64,000 nucleotides of DNA from Thraustochytrium sp. TN22. Its lineage: Eukaryota > Sar > Bigyra > Thraustochytrida > Thraustochytriidae. The position numbers were made by a program, and so were the translations under genes. Below the pieces are notes generated by a model. It saw only the letters and a list, made by a program, of their open reading frames with translations, had not been told where the DNA came from and searched no databases. The DNA is taken from positions 49,855 through 113,854 of the forward strand of contig JABLUY010000114.1 of assembly GCA_013306675.1 (NCBI GenBank), given 5' to 3'. Shown here piece by piece: positions 1 through 10,456 of this stretch (its first letter is position 1; each line of letters begins with the position of its first letter).

Positions 1-1130
1 CGCGTCACCTGGAGGCGAGGCTCGTCCAGGAAGACGTCCTCGCCGCGTCCAGCCAGGTCAAGCGCAACGAGGTAGTCGGACTGCTGGTCGATGAAGAGCT
101 CCACCTGGACACGCTCGAGAGTAGTGAGCCCCGGGTCTGATGAAATGGACGAGGATGCGTTTGTGATGGTCTCGAGCAGCTCGAGCCCATGCTCCGGGGA
201 AAAGTCGTAGCGCGCGACCTCGAGGTAGGGCAGCACAAGGAGCAGGGTAATGGTGCCGAGGATGACGCGCTTGCCGAGGAGGTCGGCGAGGCGTAGGCCG
301 AGCTTGTTCGGGGCCTGCGTAGACTCATCACCGCGCACGGGGAGGTAGCGGCGCGCGTAGAAGATGCGAATGAGACGGATGAGACGGAAGATGCGCATGA
401 TTCTGGCGAATCGCACGATGCGGAGCAGGCGCAGCGCGCGTGTGGTCCTGGTGCCGGTCCGAACGAGTCGGCCGGCGCGAAGGATGGCAAGGTGGTCCTG
501 CTCGTCGCCCGTGACGCTGGCCTCCGTACTGACGATGCGCTCCCAGATGAAAGATACATCCGGCAAGATACTGACGAGTGCGATGAAGTCGAGCCAGAAG
601 TAAAAGGACCAGCGGTAGTGCTTCCGGTAGACGACACTGACGCAGAGCTCGAGGCTGAAGAGTACAAAGGCGGTGAACATGAGAGCGTCGAGCGCCGGTA
701 CGGTGTTGACGTCACCGTAGATGATGGCGAGATCCGGCGCGAAGAGAACCACGAGTGTAGCGAGCACGATGAGCGCCTGTACGATACGGCTGTCGAGCCA
801 GGCCACGATCTTCTCCTGGAGGGTCTTGGGCTTCTCTGAAGCCTTCTTGGTGTCCTGTTTGCCGCCGGTGGCCATCCTGTAGGCCAGGGCCTTGAAGGAG
901 TCATCGTTGGTCTGTGGCGCAGCGAAGGGCGCGAGGATGGTGCGCTTTAATCGCACCATCCCGACCGAGTTGCGGCGGCCAGAAGAGGAAGTCAAACTCG
1001 AGTTGCGCCGCGCAACCGAGACGATGCTCTTCACCTCGGCCTGGATTTCCTTGCGCGTTTTGCGCATGGATGCAGTCCGCAAGTCACCCACATCCGGCAG
1101 CTCCTCCTCATCTTGCTCGCGCTGCTCCAT
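1..1130 (-). CDS. Voltage-gated ion channel-like membrane protein (3' end cut off by the window)
   Basis: Open minus-strand frame from an ATG at 1130 running off the left edge with no stop, so about 376 N-terminal residues are visible. After a soluble N-terminus come S1 (about residues 108-135), S2 (147-170), S3 (180-197, containing FWLDFIALVSILPD) and a striking S4 from residue 218 to about 255, with Arg every third residue (RIVRFARIMRIFRLIRLIR). A further hydrophobic segment (GKRVILGTITLLLVLPYLEV) follows near residues 285-305. No pore selectivity filter is visible before the edge. In several protists such voltage-sensor modules precede adenylate/guanylate cyclase domains, and the segment after S4 would fit that, but the deciding part lies outside the window. 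The large ORF in another frame of this strand is a shadow. Confidence 0.8.
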   Translation of the reverse strand, partial: MEQREQDEEELPDVGDLRTASMRKTRKEIQAEVKSIVSVARRNSSLTSSSGRRNSVGMVRLKRTILAPFAAPQTNDDSFKALAYRMATGGKQDTKKASEKPKTLQEKIVAWLDSRIVQALIVLATLVVLFAPDLAIIYGDVNTVPALDALMFTAFVLFSLELCVSVVYRKHYRWSFYFWLDFIALVSILPDVSFIWERIVSTEASVTGDEQDHLAILRAGRLVRTGTRTTRALRLLRIVRFARIMRIFRLIRLIRIFYARRYLPVRGDESTQAPNKLGLRLADLLGKRVILGTITLLLVLPYLEVARYDFSPEHGLELLETITNASSSISSDPGLTTLERVQVELFIDQQSDYLVALDLAGRGEDVFLDEPRLQVT

Positions 1131-1762
1131 GGAGGTCGACGTGGCCGGCGCCACAGTCGAGCTGCCCGCGCCCCCGACAGCGCTGCGCGTCTGCTCAGCC
1201 TCGCTCGCGTGCGCCGCAAGCAAGAGCGCTGCGCTGCAGCGCAGTGCAATTCTACCAAGTGCAATGCTTGCTCTGCACAATGCAGTACGGTGTGAATGCA
1301 GCGCATTACGACGACACTAACTAATTATGAAGTCTGGCGCGCAGTGGATGAGGTGCCATTGCCAGTATTTGTGAATTCGAGGCCGGGTTTGACCCTTTGC
1401 GGCGACCACCGGCTCTATCGCCCAATTCGCAGAGTCGTTAGACCACTTTGTGCTCACCCTTGAGATGTGAGCAAAGCTTTCCCGCTGAGACCACTGACAA
1501 CTCATCACACAGCGTACAGCGCTCAAGGCGGGACCACGAGGACGACACTCAGGCTGGCCCTTTCCCGGCGCATTTGGCGATGATTGGCTGAGGGGTACCT
1601 GACTCGGACTTGGTGGCGGGTCAGCAAGACCAACGTAAAGGCTGATCACTTGCAGTGCGCTCGCCGCGCGGGCACGCGGACGGGCTGCCGCGCGAGCCGT
1701 CGGTCGGTCGGTCGGGCGGGCGGGCGGGCGGCGGGCTAGCGGGCAGGTTTCCGCGCAAGCGA
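1131..1762. other. Divergent intergenic region
   Basis: Separates the leftward channel-like gene from the rightward membrane-protein gene, so it should hold both promoters. It contains a GGTC/GGGC tetranucleotide run at about 1700-1732. I see no convincing coding frame; short ORFs here have arginine/alanine-rich shadow composition. Confidence 0.5.
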
Positions 1763-2947
1763 ATGACGGCATTTTGTGTCGATGCCTTGGCCAACGGCGA
1801 GGCGGCGGTCACGTGCAGGCATGGGGTCTGTGATGCGTCGGCCGTGTGCGTTTGCGAGTCCGGGTACGAGCACATGCAGCTGATACTGCTGTACGAAGGG
1901 TGTCAGATTACAACGCAAAGCAAGACGGCCATGCTCTGGATATTTCTGTTTGCGTCCTTTTTGCCGCTGCCGCTAACCCTGACCCAGCTACGACGTCCTG
2001 GCGGAAACCGGAATCTACGCATGGCAGCCTGGCAATCGTGCGTTGCATCTTGCTGTGCTACGGCCCTATTTGCGATGCTCCTGGTGACTCGCAAGACGAA
2101 CGTCATTGGCTTCGCGTTGATTTCAGCGGTATACGTGCTGATGCAATACAAGTCGGCCAACACGATCCGGGCAGTGCTCTTGCCGGTCCGGCGCCTGACA
2201 CAAAAGCAGGTTGGTTGGTTCCACACTCGTCACATGTACCTCGTGGTTGGCATGTCCGCCTTGGCACAGTTCATCTTGATCGTCGTTCTCGTGGCACACT
2301 TCAAGAGTGAGCGACTTCCTCAACTCTTCGAAGCGGGGATCAACTTCACCTACGTGGGCATCATGCTGAACTCCCTCTACCTGTACCTCGTCCTTCGAGT
2401 ATTCACCCGCTTGCTAAGCAAGGCTCTGCGGGACCACCTAGAGAACCAAGACGAGTCACTGCGTCGCGGACGAAGCTTTGCGAGGATGGATCAACTTTGC
2501 AGTCGGCTTCGCAGGTATCAGTATGGCGCAGCCTTCAATGCAGTGCTTCTTATCGCCATCTCGCTGGTGGGGGTCGGTCTAAATCTCACTGGCCGACGCG
2601 TGCCGGAGGAGCTTTTCCTTTACTTCGTCTTTGCGTTTCCTGGGATCGCAATCACTCCCCTCGTGATGCTCGTGAAGAACACTGACGGCCCTCGACGAGC
2701 CTCAGAGCGTATGGTGCTGATGCGAATGCACTCGAGAAATTCCCACAACAAGGCCAGCAGGTTCGAGCTCTTTCGAAGCTTGATGACTCACTTCAGCAAG
2801 TCTTCCGGCGATACCGCAAGTACGCATCCTGGTGAAAATGCGAACACCGGAATGACGTCACTTAACCCGACAGACGCTGAGAGCCACAGCAACACGGGCA
2901 TGTCCGATCAAGCTTGCGCGAACGGCTCGAGTACTGGAATGCCATGA
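1763..2947 (+). CDS. Candidate EGF-like, seven-transmembrane protein
   Basis: Predicted 394 residues from the ATG at 1763. An in-frame ATG at 1655 would add 36 residues encoded by a GGTC/GGGC repeat and is less likely. Residues 1-36 hold a compact cysteine pattern ending CRHGVCDASAVCVCESGY, which resembles the C-terminal half of an EGF-like domain (C-x-C-x2-GY). Seven hydrophobic stretches follow, beginning AMLWIFLFASFLPLPL, with a basic loop before segment 6. The tail is polar and rich in Ser, Thr and Asn. A short extracellular Cys-rich head, seven membrane segments and a hydrophilic tail give a receptor-like layout. I do not recognise a specific GPCR family, and there is no clear signal peptide. 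Function unknown. Confidence 0.7.
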   Translation: MTAFCVDALANGEAAVTCRHGVCDASAVCVCESGYEHMQLILLYEGCQITTQSKTAMLWIFLFASFLPLPLTLTQLRRPGGNRNLRMAAWQSCVASCCATALFAMLLVTRKTNVIGFALISAVYVLMQYKSANTIRAVLLPVRRLTQKQVGWFHTRHMYLVVGMSALAQFILIVVLVAHFKSERLPQLFEAGINFTYVGIMLNSLYLYLVLRVFTRLLSKALRDHLENQDESLRRGRSFARMDQLCSRLRRYQYGAAFNAVLLIAISLVGVGLNLTGRRVPEELFLYFVFAFPGIAITPLVMLVKNTDGPRRASERMVLMRMHSRNSHNKASRFELFRSLMTHFSKSSGDTASTHPGENANTGMTSLNPTDAESHSNTGMSDQACANGSSTGMP

Positions 2948-3313
2948 GTGCGAGGCATACGAGAGAGAAGGCGATTCCCCTCGACAATTTTGTTCTCTTC
3001 TCGCTGCCAGTGTTGTGATCTCGGGCCAATGAACAATGCACAGCCTCTCGCGTCCAGCCACCTGCGCTGATGGCCATGCCAACTGGGCAGCCTGGGCACT
3101 GCCATCGCCGCCGCTCAGAGTATAGTAGCCAGGCGGCTCAACTCGAGGTCACCTGCCCGATACAATGCAAGGTCGCCTGCCCATTATTCATCATCCAATC
3201 ATCATCATCATGTCTGGTTGATGCGACACGACAGCCAGCAGCTGCGCTTGAGTGGTTTTTAAAAAGTTAGCTTAGGGTGTCAGAGTTGTCCCACGGTCCC
3301 AAGATCATCGCGA
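2948..3313. other. Convergent intergenic region
   Basis: Lies between the stops of the rightward membrane-protein gene and the leftward P450 gene, so it should carry both 3' ends. It has a short ATC-rich stretch near 3187-3210. No gene is seen. Confidence 0.5.
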
Positions 3314-5011
3314 TTAGCGCGAGCGAACGCTGAGGGGCAGGCCATGCTTGGGGCCCAACGTGACGTCGCTCTGGACGTAGAGCTCTTGGTTGGCAGGCAT
3401 GTCGAGCTTGAAGTCGATGTTCTTGACGATGCTGGAGAGGATCATGACACCCTCAATCATGGCGAGGCGCGCGCCGGCGCAAGTGCGGGCGCCAGCGCCA
3501 AAGGGCAAAAAGGCGTACTGGAGCTCTTTGTTGCCCGGGACGCCGATGGGCTTGGTGGGGTGAAGCTCGGGGAGGTCATCAAAGCGCTCGGGGCGGAAGG
3601 CGTTGGGCTCGTCCCAGATGCGAGGATCGCGGTTCATGGGGAACTGGGAGACGAAGATAAGCGAGCCCTTGGGGATCTTGTAGCCGCTGAGCTCCGTGTC
3701 GCAGGAGCACTCGCGCGGGAAGGATGGGACAGTGGGGAAGAGACGGAGGGTCTCAAACATGACTTGGTAGGCGTACTTGAGCGAGCGCGCCTCCTCGTAG
3801 GTGGTGGTGTCGCCGGAGACGATGGCGTCGACCTCCTCGCGCAGCTTGGCGAGCTTGTCCGGGTTCTCCTGCAGCAGCTTGAGCATGAAGCAAATGGTGT
3901 TGGAGGTGGTCTCGTGGCCGGCGCCGCGGATGGTCTTGAACTCCTCATTGGCCTCCTTCTCGGTGAGCGCGAGCGAGCCGTCATCGTTCTTGGCGGTGAG
4001 CAGGGCGTCAAGCATGGAGTTGGGGATGCGCTTCTCCTTGGCGATCTGCACGGCACGGTCAAAGGTGGCGTCCATGCGCGCCTTGATGTCGACGATCTTT
4101 TGGTTGTGCGGGATGAGGTCCATGAGCGGGATGGCAGTGCGCATGACGATGTCCTGCAGGCCGTAGTCGAGGTCGTGCGCGAAGGTGTTCTCCTCCTCCG
4201 GGATGGACTGCTGCGAGGAGAGGTCGTTGTACTCGCCCGTGCCGACGTTCATGATGATGTCGAGCGTGAGCATGGACATGTCGTAGTAGCAGTTGATGTT
4301 GCGGCCCTCCTGGCCGGCCTTGCGCCACTTGCCGAGCAGGATGCTGATCTGGCTCTGAATGGCCGGCGCGTACTCGCGCAGATGCTTCTCGCTGAGAAAG
4401 GTGCTCACCACGCGGCGGTGCCGCATCCACTTGGGGCCGGTGGGCAGGCCGAGGAGGCCGTCGCCGACATGCTCCGTGAAGCCGGTGTGACCGCGCGTGT
4501 TGTAGGTGACCTTGTCCGTAAGCACCTTCTTGACGGCGTCCGGGTCGCTCACAAAGACGACTGGGACGGCCAGGCTCCAGTCCGTGCTGCTGAAGGGGCG
4601 GATGAAGGTGAAGACCGGGCCCATCTCCTCGGCCAGCGACTTCTCCAGCTCGTGCCGCTTCCACGGGCCGAACTTGTGCAGCGCGCGCGCGATGGAATCC
4701 ACTGGGACCACGGGCGGCAGCGCCGTGCCGGCCTTGCCCCACATGGCGCGGCGCGCCACGTACTGGAACAGCGTCAGCGCCGGCAGGCCCTTGGCGGGCC
4801 GCATCTTGACCACCGCCAGCACCAGCGCCACGGCGCGCACCAGCTTACCCTTGGCCGCCAGCCGCGCGGCGTGCAGCACGGTCAGCGCGTTGAGCGCCAC
4901 TTTGCGCTGCGCCTTGAAGGGTCCCGAGCCGAGGTTCACGTTCGTCCCGTACGCGTTGCCCCACGCCGCCAAGGCCAGCGCCCACTTCAGCACGCGCTCC
5001 ATGTTGCTCAT
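3314..5011 (-). CDS. Cytochrome P450 monooxygenase
   Basis: 565 residues, intronless, usual full length. The P450 landmarks appear in order: I-helix oxygen-activation motif GAGHETT at about 363, K-helix ExxR (ETLR) at about 420-423, PERF at about 473-476, and the heme-thiolate loop FGAGARTCAG with ligand Cys511. The first ~90 residues are hydrophobic/basic and probably form an ER anchor, though no textbook signal-anchor stands out. By family knowledge it is a membrane-bound, reductase-dependent oxygenase. The I-helix and heme loop look like the CYP4/CYP97-like clan of fatty acid or isoprenoid hydroxylases, which is inference. A (GCTA)n tract sits about 15 bp 5' of the ATG. A complete antisense ORF over the same span is an artefact of GC-rich codons. 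Confidence 0.95.
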   Translation of the reverse strand: MSNMERVLKWALALAAWGNAYGTNVNLGSGPFKAQRKVALNALTVLHAARLAAKGKLVRAVALVLAVVKMRPAKGLPALTLFQYVARRAMWGKAGTALPPVVPVDSIARALHKFGPWKRHELEKSLAEEMGPVFTFIRPFSSTDWSLAVPVVFVSDPDAVKKVLTDKVTYNTRGHTGFTEHVGDGLLGLPTGPKWMRHRRVVSTFLSEKHLREYAPAIQSQISILLGKWRKAGQEGRNINCYYDMSMLTLDIIMNVGTGEYNDLSSQQSIPEEENTFAHDLDYGLQDIVMRTAIPLMDLIPHNQKIVDIKARMDATFDRAVQIAKEKRIPNSMLDALLTAKNDDGSLALTEKEANEEFKTIRGAGHETTSNTICFMLKLLQENPDKLAKLREEVDAIVSGDTTTYEEARSLKYAYQVMFETLRLFPTVPSFPRECSCDTELSGYKIPKGSLIFVSQFPMNRDPRIWDEPNAFRPERFDDLPELHPTKPIGVPGNKELQYAFLPFGAGARTCAGARLAMIEGVMILSSIVKNIDFKLDMPANQELYVQSDVTLGPKHGLPLSVRSR

Positions 5012-5024
5012 CTCGTTTCGGCTG

Positions 5025-5043
5025 GCTAGCTAGCTAGCTAGCT
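5025..5043. repeat. (GCTA)n microsatellite next to the P450 start
   Basis: About five GCTA units lie about 15 bp upstream of the P450 ATG on its coding strand, within its 5' leader or core promoter. The same tetramer recurs near 19460-19505 and 51776-51802. Confidence 0.85.
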
Positions 5044-6272
5044 CTTGCTGCCGCTGAGCGCGTGGAGCGAGCTCGAGCTCGGTTGAGGTTCTGCTGCAGC
5101 GCTCGGCGCCGCCACCCCCCGCCTCGCGCCGGCCGTTCGCTCGCACCCACGCAACGCAGGTTCGCGTCGCGTCACGTCGCGTCTCTCCCGTCGCGCGCCC
5201 GCGCGCCGCCCCAGCCCTGCCTGCCCTACGCGCGCCAGCGTACGCCAGCGTGCGTCTGGCCTCGATGGCCTCGCCGATTCCTCTTTGTCGCAGGGACTCG
5301 GAAGGCGGCTTCTGCCGTCCGCCCGCGCCGCGCGACCCAAGCGATGCGCGAACGAACGTGGGCCACGGGTCCGGCCGCCGGCGCCTACCAGCCGCGGCTG
5401 CGCCGCCACGGGCCCTCCGCGGCCGGCGGGCACGCTGCGCACCGCCGCGCGCGCCCGCGCCCTCGCGCCTCGCCGTCCAAGGGCACGCGCGGCCCCACAC
5501 CAGGCGTGCACGCGCGCGCTGCCCCCGTGCTCGACCTGGCGTGACCCGGCCCGGCCTCTACTAGGCTAGCTCGTAGTACGGCGTGGAGTTTAGGGCTGCC
5601 TCCAGGCGCTCGCGCGCGACCGGCCAGGGCTGCGCGGCCGGGCCCGCCGGGCGAGCCCCTGGCGAGGGGCAGCAGGGCTGCGCGCCGCCTCGCGCGCCGC
5701 TGCAGGCCGTGAAGGGCCCAATCCGACCCGATTCGATTCGATTCGATGCGATGCGAGCGGAGAGGTGAAGGACCGGGCCGCAGTCGTGGTGCGTCGGGAT
5801 GGAGGTGAACGAGCGCCAGACCTGCCCGGGCCTTGCCTGCGTGCAGTGCAGTGCAGTGCAGTGCAGTGCAGTGCAGTGCAGTGCAGTGCAGTGCAGTGCA
5901 GTGCAGTGCTCGCTCGCGTCCACGTGCTCGGCGCGTAGCGCAGCGCAGCGCAGCGTGATCAGCAGGGCAGGCGAGCGTCAGGACGTTTTGCGGTGAACGA
6001 GGCGCGCTCGTGGCGGAGCGCGGCATGTCCAAACTTGCAAGGCCTGAACTGCAGCAACGCCAGCGAAGCGTCATCGTGCGAGGCCGCGCGAGCTTGGCCC
6101 ACCGGCTTGCGGCGAGGGTCGCACCCGGGTCGTCGGCGACACGCGCAAGCCTGCGCGCGGCGCTACTACCACCCGGGCCTCAGGCTACGTCACACTGCAC
6201 GCTGCCACCGCCGCGCCCACAACTTGAAGGAAAATCTCGCGGTGCGTCGCTTTCGTAGTTAGGTTACTTAAC
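5044..6272. other. Intergenic region upstream of the P450 gene
   Basis: About 1.2 kb of very GC-rich DNA between the 5' end of the P450 gene and the 3' end of the FN3-IQ gene. It holds the GTGCA repeat at 5841-5909, a short GATTC run near 5727-5745 and a GCGCA run near 5936-5955. Reading frames through it are Arg/Ala-rich and unconvincing. No gene seen. Confidence 0.5.
5841..5909 (+). repeat. (GTGCA)~14 pentanucleotide microsatellite
   Basis: Almost 14 perfect copies of GTGCA in 69 bp, not a multiple of three, in non-coding DNA about 830 bp 5' of the P450 start. Similar 5-bp repeats lie upstream of other genes here (10205-10270, 11885-11965). Confidence 0.97.
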
Positions 6273-8278
6273 TTAGGCGTCCTCCTCTTCGGGCGGCTTG
6301 CGATACGGGACAAGCAAGGGCTCGGGCTGCTTGCCGTGCTGCGCGATCTGCCAGCCATCGAGGGGCGGCTTATCGGAGTCGCCGCGCTCGATGTTGACGT
6401 AGTAATAGCGCTTGGAGGTAAGCTGGTCAGTAGCGCCGCCCGACGCGCCGTCGCTCGCGGCGCTGGTTGCCGTGGTAGGTCTGCGGCCGCTGGCGCTGGC
6501 GATACCGGGCTGGTCCTCCTCATCAGTGAGCTTCATGACGAGGGAGCCGATGATGAGCCAGATGCGGCGGTCCGACCAGCGCGTGCGCAAGAGCAGAAAG
6601 GTGGAGTCGCCCTTCTGCAAGACGAAGCGCGGCACGCCGTCTTCGAGTCCAGACTGCAAGAAGCGACCGTGGATTTCGGGGCAGCCGGAGTCCGTGACGA
6701 AAATGGCGGCGCGTTTGAGCACCTCCATGTTCTTGAGATAGCTGTCGGAGGACTTGCACACGAGCGTGGGCCCCGGGTTTCGACCCGCCAAGGGTTCCCA
6801 GTTCCGCGTGGGCGGCTTCAATGAGGGGCCGTCGACCTGGTTCACGTACAGCAGCACGGTCTCCCCGGACGCCTTGACCAGCTTGAGCGTCCAGACCGGG
6901 AGCTGGCCCTCGTGCACCTCGGTGCGCTCAATCAGGTACGAGTCGTCCGAAGCCTCGCTGGTCATAATGTACTTGGCCACGTCCGAGACGGCCATTTGCT
7001 CGTACGAGCCACAGGCCGCGCGCGTGCCGGCGCCGGAGACGTTGACGCGCGTGATGCTCTTGAGGATGTGACGCTTGCGCTCGACTAGCTGCCTCATGGC
7101 GCGATGCGCGCGGAAGGCAGCCTGCAGGCGGACGGCCGCCTTGAAGACGATCTCCTGCACGCGTCGCTCGAAGCGCGCCTGCTCCTGGCGCGAGCGAACC
7201 TTGCTCTGAATGAGCGTCGCCGCGACGCGCGACTCGCGCAGCGTGCGCCGCGCCTGCATGGCGCGCGCCTGCGCCTGTAGGAGCATCGCCGCGTCGCGCA
7301 TGCGGACCATATTGGTGACGCGGCGCTTGGCGTGCAGCTGGCGGAAATGGGCCTGAAGCTTGGTCGCAGCCAGGTTCACCTGCACGCGAGGCCGCTCCAT
7401 GCACGCCTGGACAACCAGCGAATTCACGTAGCGCTGCGCCACGCGGGCCAGAGCCAGCCTCAGCAGGGCGCGCCGTCTGGGCGGCACCATCCTCGCAAAG
7501 GCGCAGACGCGCACAGCCGCGGCCTTTTGCGCCACAAGTCGCTTCTGCGCTGCGTGCGACCGCAGCTTCGCCTGCAGCACGGTGGCGGCCTCCGCGCGAC
7601 GGGCTTCGCGCCGCCGTAGCTCTCGCCGCCGCGGCGCCACCATCCTGCAAAACGCCTGCATACGCACAACAGCGGCACGTCGCACGCCATACTTGACCTC
7701 GGCTGCCTTCTTGCGCACGTTGCGCTGCACAAGCGTAGCGGCGCGTTCCCGACACGCCTCACGCCGGCTCAGCTCGCGCCGCCGCGGCCCCACCATTCTG
7801 CAGAAGGCCTGCACGCGCACGACCGCGCTTTGGCGCGTCAACACCTGATTCCGCGCGCTCAGTCGCCGCGCCTGGCGCTGCAGGACCACAGCGGCCCCCT
7901 CTTGCAGGACCTTCTCCTCCGCGCTCAGCGGCGGCGCTCCGGGCACACCCAAAGCCCCGAAGGGAAAAAGCATCGTCTGCGCTTGATACGTGGTGAGCAC
8001 CTCGAGGTTGCGCACAAAAGGGTCGTCTTCGCTGTTCTCCGCGCGCAAGGCTTCGGGGTCGTCTTGGCCCACGGGGAGCCTGCTCGACGTTTCATATGTG
8101 TAGGTCCAGAGCAGCTGGCGCCGGCGCAATCGCGCATCGTCTTCGGGCCGCAGGTTGCCCCCCGCCTCTGGCGGCACGCGCATCTTGCGCAGCAGCTCGC
8201 GATTGCTCGCGTTCGTCAGGGGCATCGCCTTGCGGTGCTCCACCTCCGGCGACAGCCTACCGTGTTGTTGTCGTTGTG

Positions 8279-8315
<37 letters not shown>

Positions 8316-10133
8316 CTGATGATGATGATCATGATGATGGTGCACAGGTCGTCGATACGGATTTTGGCTCCCGTTGGACCTGCCCCCCCGCTTTGGGGGC
8401 GACAATGGCTGCATGGGCGACTCTTGCTTCTGCTGCTTGGGCGGCGAGCCCGTAGTTGCCTTTTCGGCGCGCTCAAAGCTGATGCTGAGAAGCGACGACC
8501 GGGTTGATGCCTTGCTAAGGAGCAGATGCTTCCGCTTGAGTGCCTCGATCTCCTCCTCGTATGTTGTGCGCTGCGTCGTTGTGGCGCTGCACCAGGACTG
8601 GCGCTTGGGCGCGCGCGGCGACAGGTCTCCTGGGCGCCGCTGCCGCTTGGGACTCTCGCGCAATTGGCGACCAGGGCGAGGAGAGGCGCGTGCCTCAATG
8701 CGAAAGGAAGGCGGCCTGAAACCCGACCCGGACGTGTCCACAACCAGCTCGCTGTTCAGGTAGTCGCGCACGAGGCGCTGCGTGCGGCGCAAATGCGCGT
8801 CGTTTAGCTTCTGCTTGGATCGACTCTTGCCCAGCTTCCGGGTGCTCCCGCCACCGCCGCCGCCATTGGCAGCTGCCGAGGCTGCCCCAGGGCTAGTCGG
8901 CGAGGTCCTTCCTCCGCGCGCCGGAGGCGCTTGCGGGGAGGCCGGAACGGAGAAGTCGACGTCCATAACGCTCTCGCGGCTGAGGCCCGCCGCGTTGCGC
9001 GCAATAATGGCAAAGGTGCAGTTATAGCGCACCGCGCGGAGCGAGACCATGGCACTCAATACACAAGCGGTGGACGCTGTGCGGTACACAATCTTCCAGG
9101 TCGGCTCGCTCGCGCTGCGGCGCTGGACGATGTACTCTTGAATATCCGCGCCGCGGTCGTCGCCCGCGCGCCAGCGCAGCTTGATAAACATGTGCCTGCC
9201 GCGCTGCGTGGACAGGTCGTCATATAGTGTGTACGAGGCGTCCAAGTCGAGGGGCGGCAGTGGCCGCGCCGCCGGCGTGCGCACCGCAACCATCGGGCTA
9301 TAGCTCACTGCGTCCAGGCTGCTGTCGTCCTCGGTGCTGCATGCCGCTGCGTGCGCCTGCTCGCGGCGGACGCGCACCCAATACCAGGTCCCGGGATCGA
9401 GCAGATTGAAAACCAGGTCGCGTTCTTCAGGTCCCGACACCCGGCGCTCGCGAGCGCGCAGAAAGCCGCCCGGCCGGCTCGGCAGGGCGGCCTTGGGCCC
9501 CGCTTCGTCGCGTCCGATCTCCACGACACAGCCCACCGGCACGGGCTGCGACGATGGCCAGCGCAGCGTCAGCACGCTGGACCTCCCGCCCACGACCGTA
9601 GGCGGTGGCGGCGCCGCAAGATAGTCGCACGGCTCGGATAGCGTGCGCTCTGAGAGCGCGAGACTCGGCGCAGACCCTGCTCTGGCGAAGACGACGCCCA
9701 CTGCCATGTGCACGTTGCGCGGGTACTTGAGTGCGAAGTCAATTCGCGCCTCGGGTCGCGGCGGCAGCTCCCGCGGCTTCCTCGACTCGTCGCTCTCCAC
9801 TTCCGTGGGCACATACTGCACGAGCACGTCCACGCCGGCCGGGACCTTTAGAGAAGGCCAGGCGAACTCGAGGTCCGCGGTTGTATGGTCCCCGTGCTTG
9901 ACGGTGTGCAGCACCGGTCTGGGCATCCGCGTGCTCACCAGCAGAGCGCGCCCGCTCTGCGCGAAGCGCACCTCGTACAGACTGCCGATCTCGAGGCCTT
10001 CAACGCGCAGTCGCTTGCGGCCTGCGGCGGCGACCACGGCCGTCCGAATTGCGCCGCGCGGCCCGACTACCTCCGCCTCGCGGTCATCCTCCTCGGTCTC
10101 CACCTCCACCCAGTCCGCACCGCACGACCACAT
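6273..10133 (-). CDS. FN3-domain, polyQ, multi-IQ-motif protein
   Basis: 1286 residues. The N-terminal 400 look like four successive fibronectin type III-like beta-sandwich repeats (about 1-70, 72-175, 177-287, 290-395; the last has IQEYIVQRRS and YNCTFAIIARNAAGLS). A disordered basic stretch with a His run and a Gln tract follows (about 598-623). Residues 746-1020 hold about ten IQ-like calmodulin-binding motifs, several in near-identical pairs (VRVQAFCRMVGPRRREL, VRMQAFCRMVAPRRREL), suggesting internal duplication. The C-terminal ~270 residues are globular with several Trp and match nothing I recognise. IQ arrays usually bind calmodulin or light chains, so a cytoskeletal or ciliary scaffold is plausible. 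I cannot name an orthologue. The frame stays open upstream of 10133, so the start may lie further out. Confidence 0.85.
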
Positions 10134-10199
10134 CCTGCGCAGCCGCAGCCGAGCGCGTGAGCGAGTGTGCGGCCGGGCGGGCGGGCCGGGCTATGCCCG

Positions 10200-10275
10200 C
10201 GCCGCGCCTCGCCTCGCCTCGCGTCGCCTCGCCTTGCCTCGCGTCGCCTCGCCTCGCGTCGCCTCGCCGCGAGTC
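10200..10275. repeat. Pentamer-based (GCCTC/GCGTC) repeat near the FN3-IQ gene start
   Basis: An imperfect run of GCCTC, GCGTC and GCCTT pentamers begins about 70 bp 5' of the FN3-IQ ATG on its coding strand. The 10134-10456 gap holds nothing else that I can identify. Confidence 0.8.
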
Positions 10276-10456
10276 GAGTCCGGGAGTCCGAGTCACCTCA
10301 CAGTCATTACCCGGCGCGTGCTGGGAATCCGAGCCGCGTCGCGCGGACACCGACAGGTCACACGAGAAGGGACAACGGCTCGTTGCCAAGGGCAGAACGA
10401 GATCGAACCATTCGTTCCAGCTTTTGCTAACTAAAGCTACTTCAGCACGTGGAGCG

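Noticed and set aside
5-904. 299-aa minus-strand Ser/Pro/Arg-rich ORF at the left edge
   Set aside because: Out of frame with the S1-S4 channel-like reading frame, which has clear membrane segments and runs off the window.
3344-5029. 561-aa plus-strand ORF covering the whole P450 gene
   Set aside because: Antisense to a clear P450 with heme and I-helix motifs; its composition (Gly/Val/Leu/Asp/Arg-rich, no domain) is what GC-rich codons give on the opposite strand.
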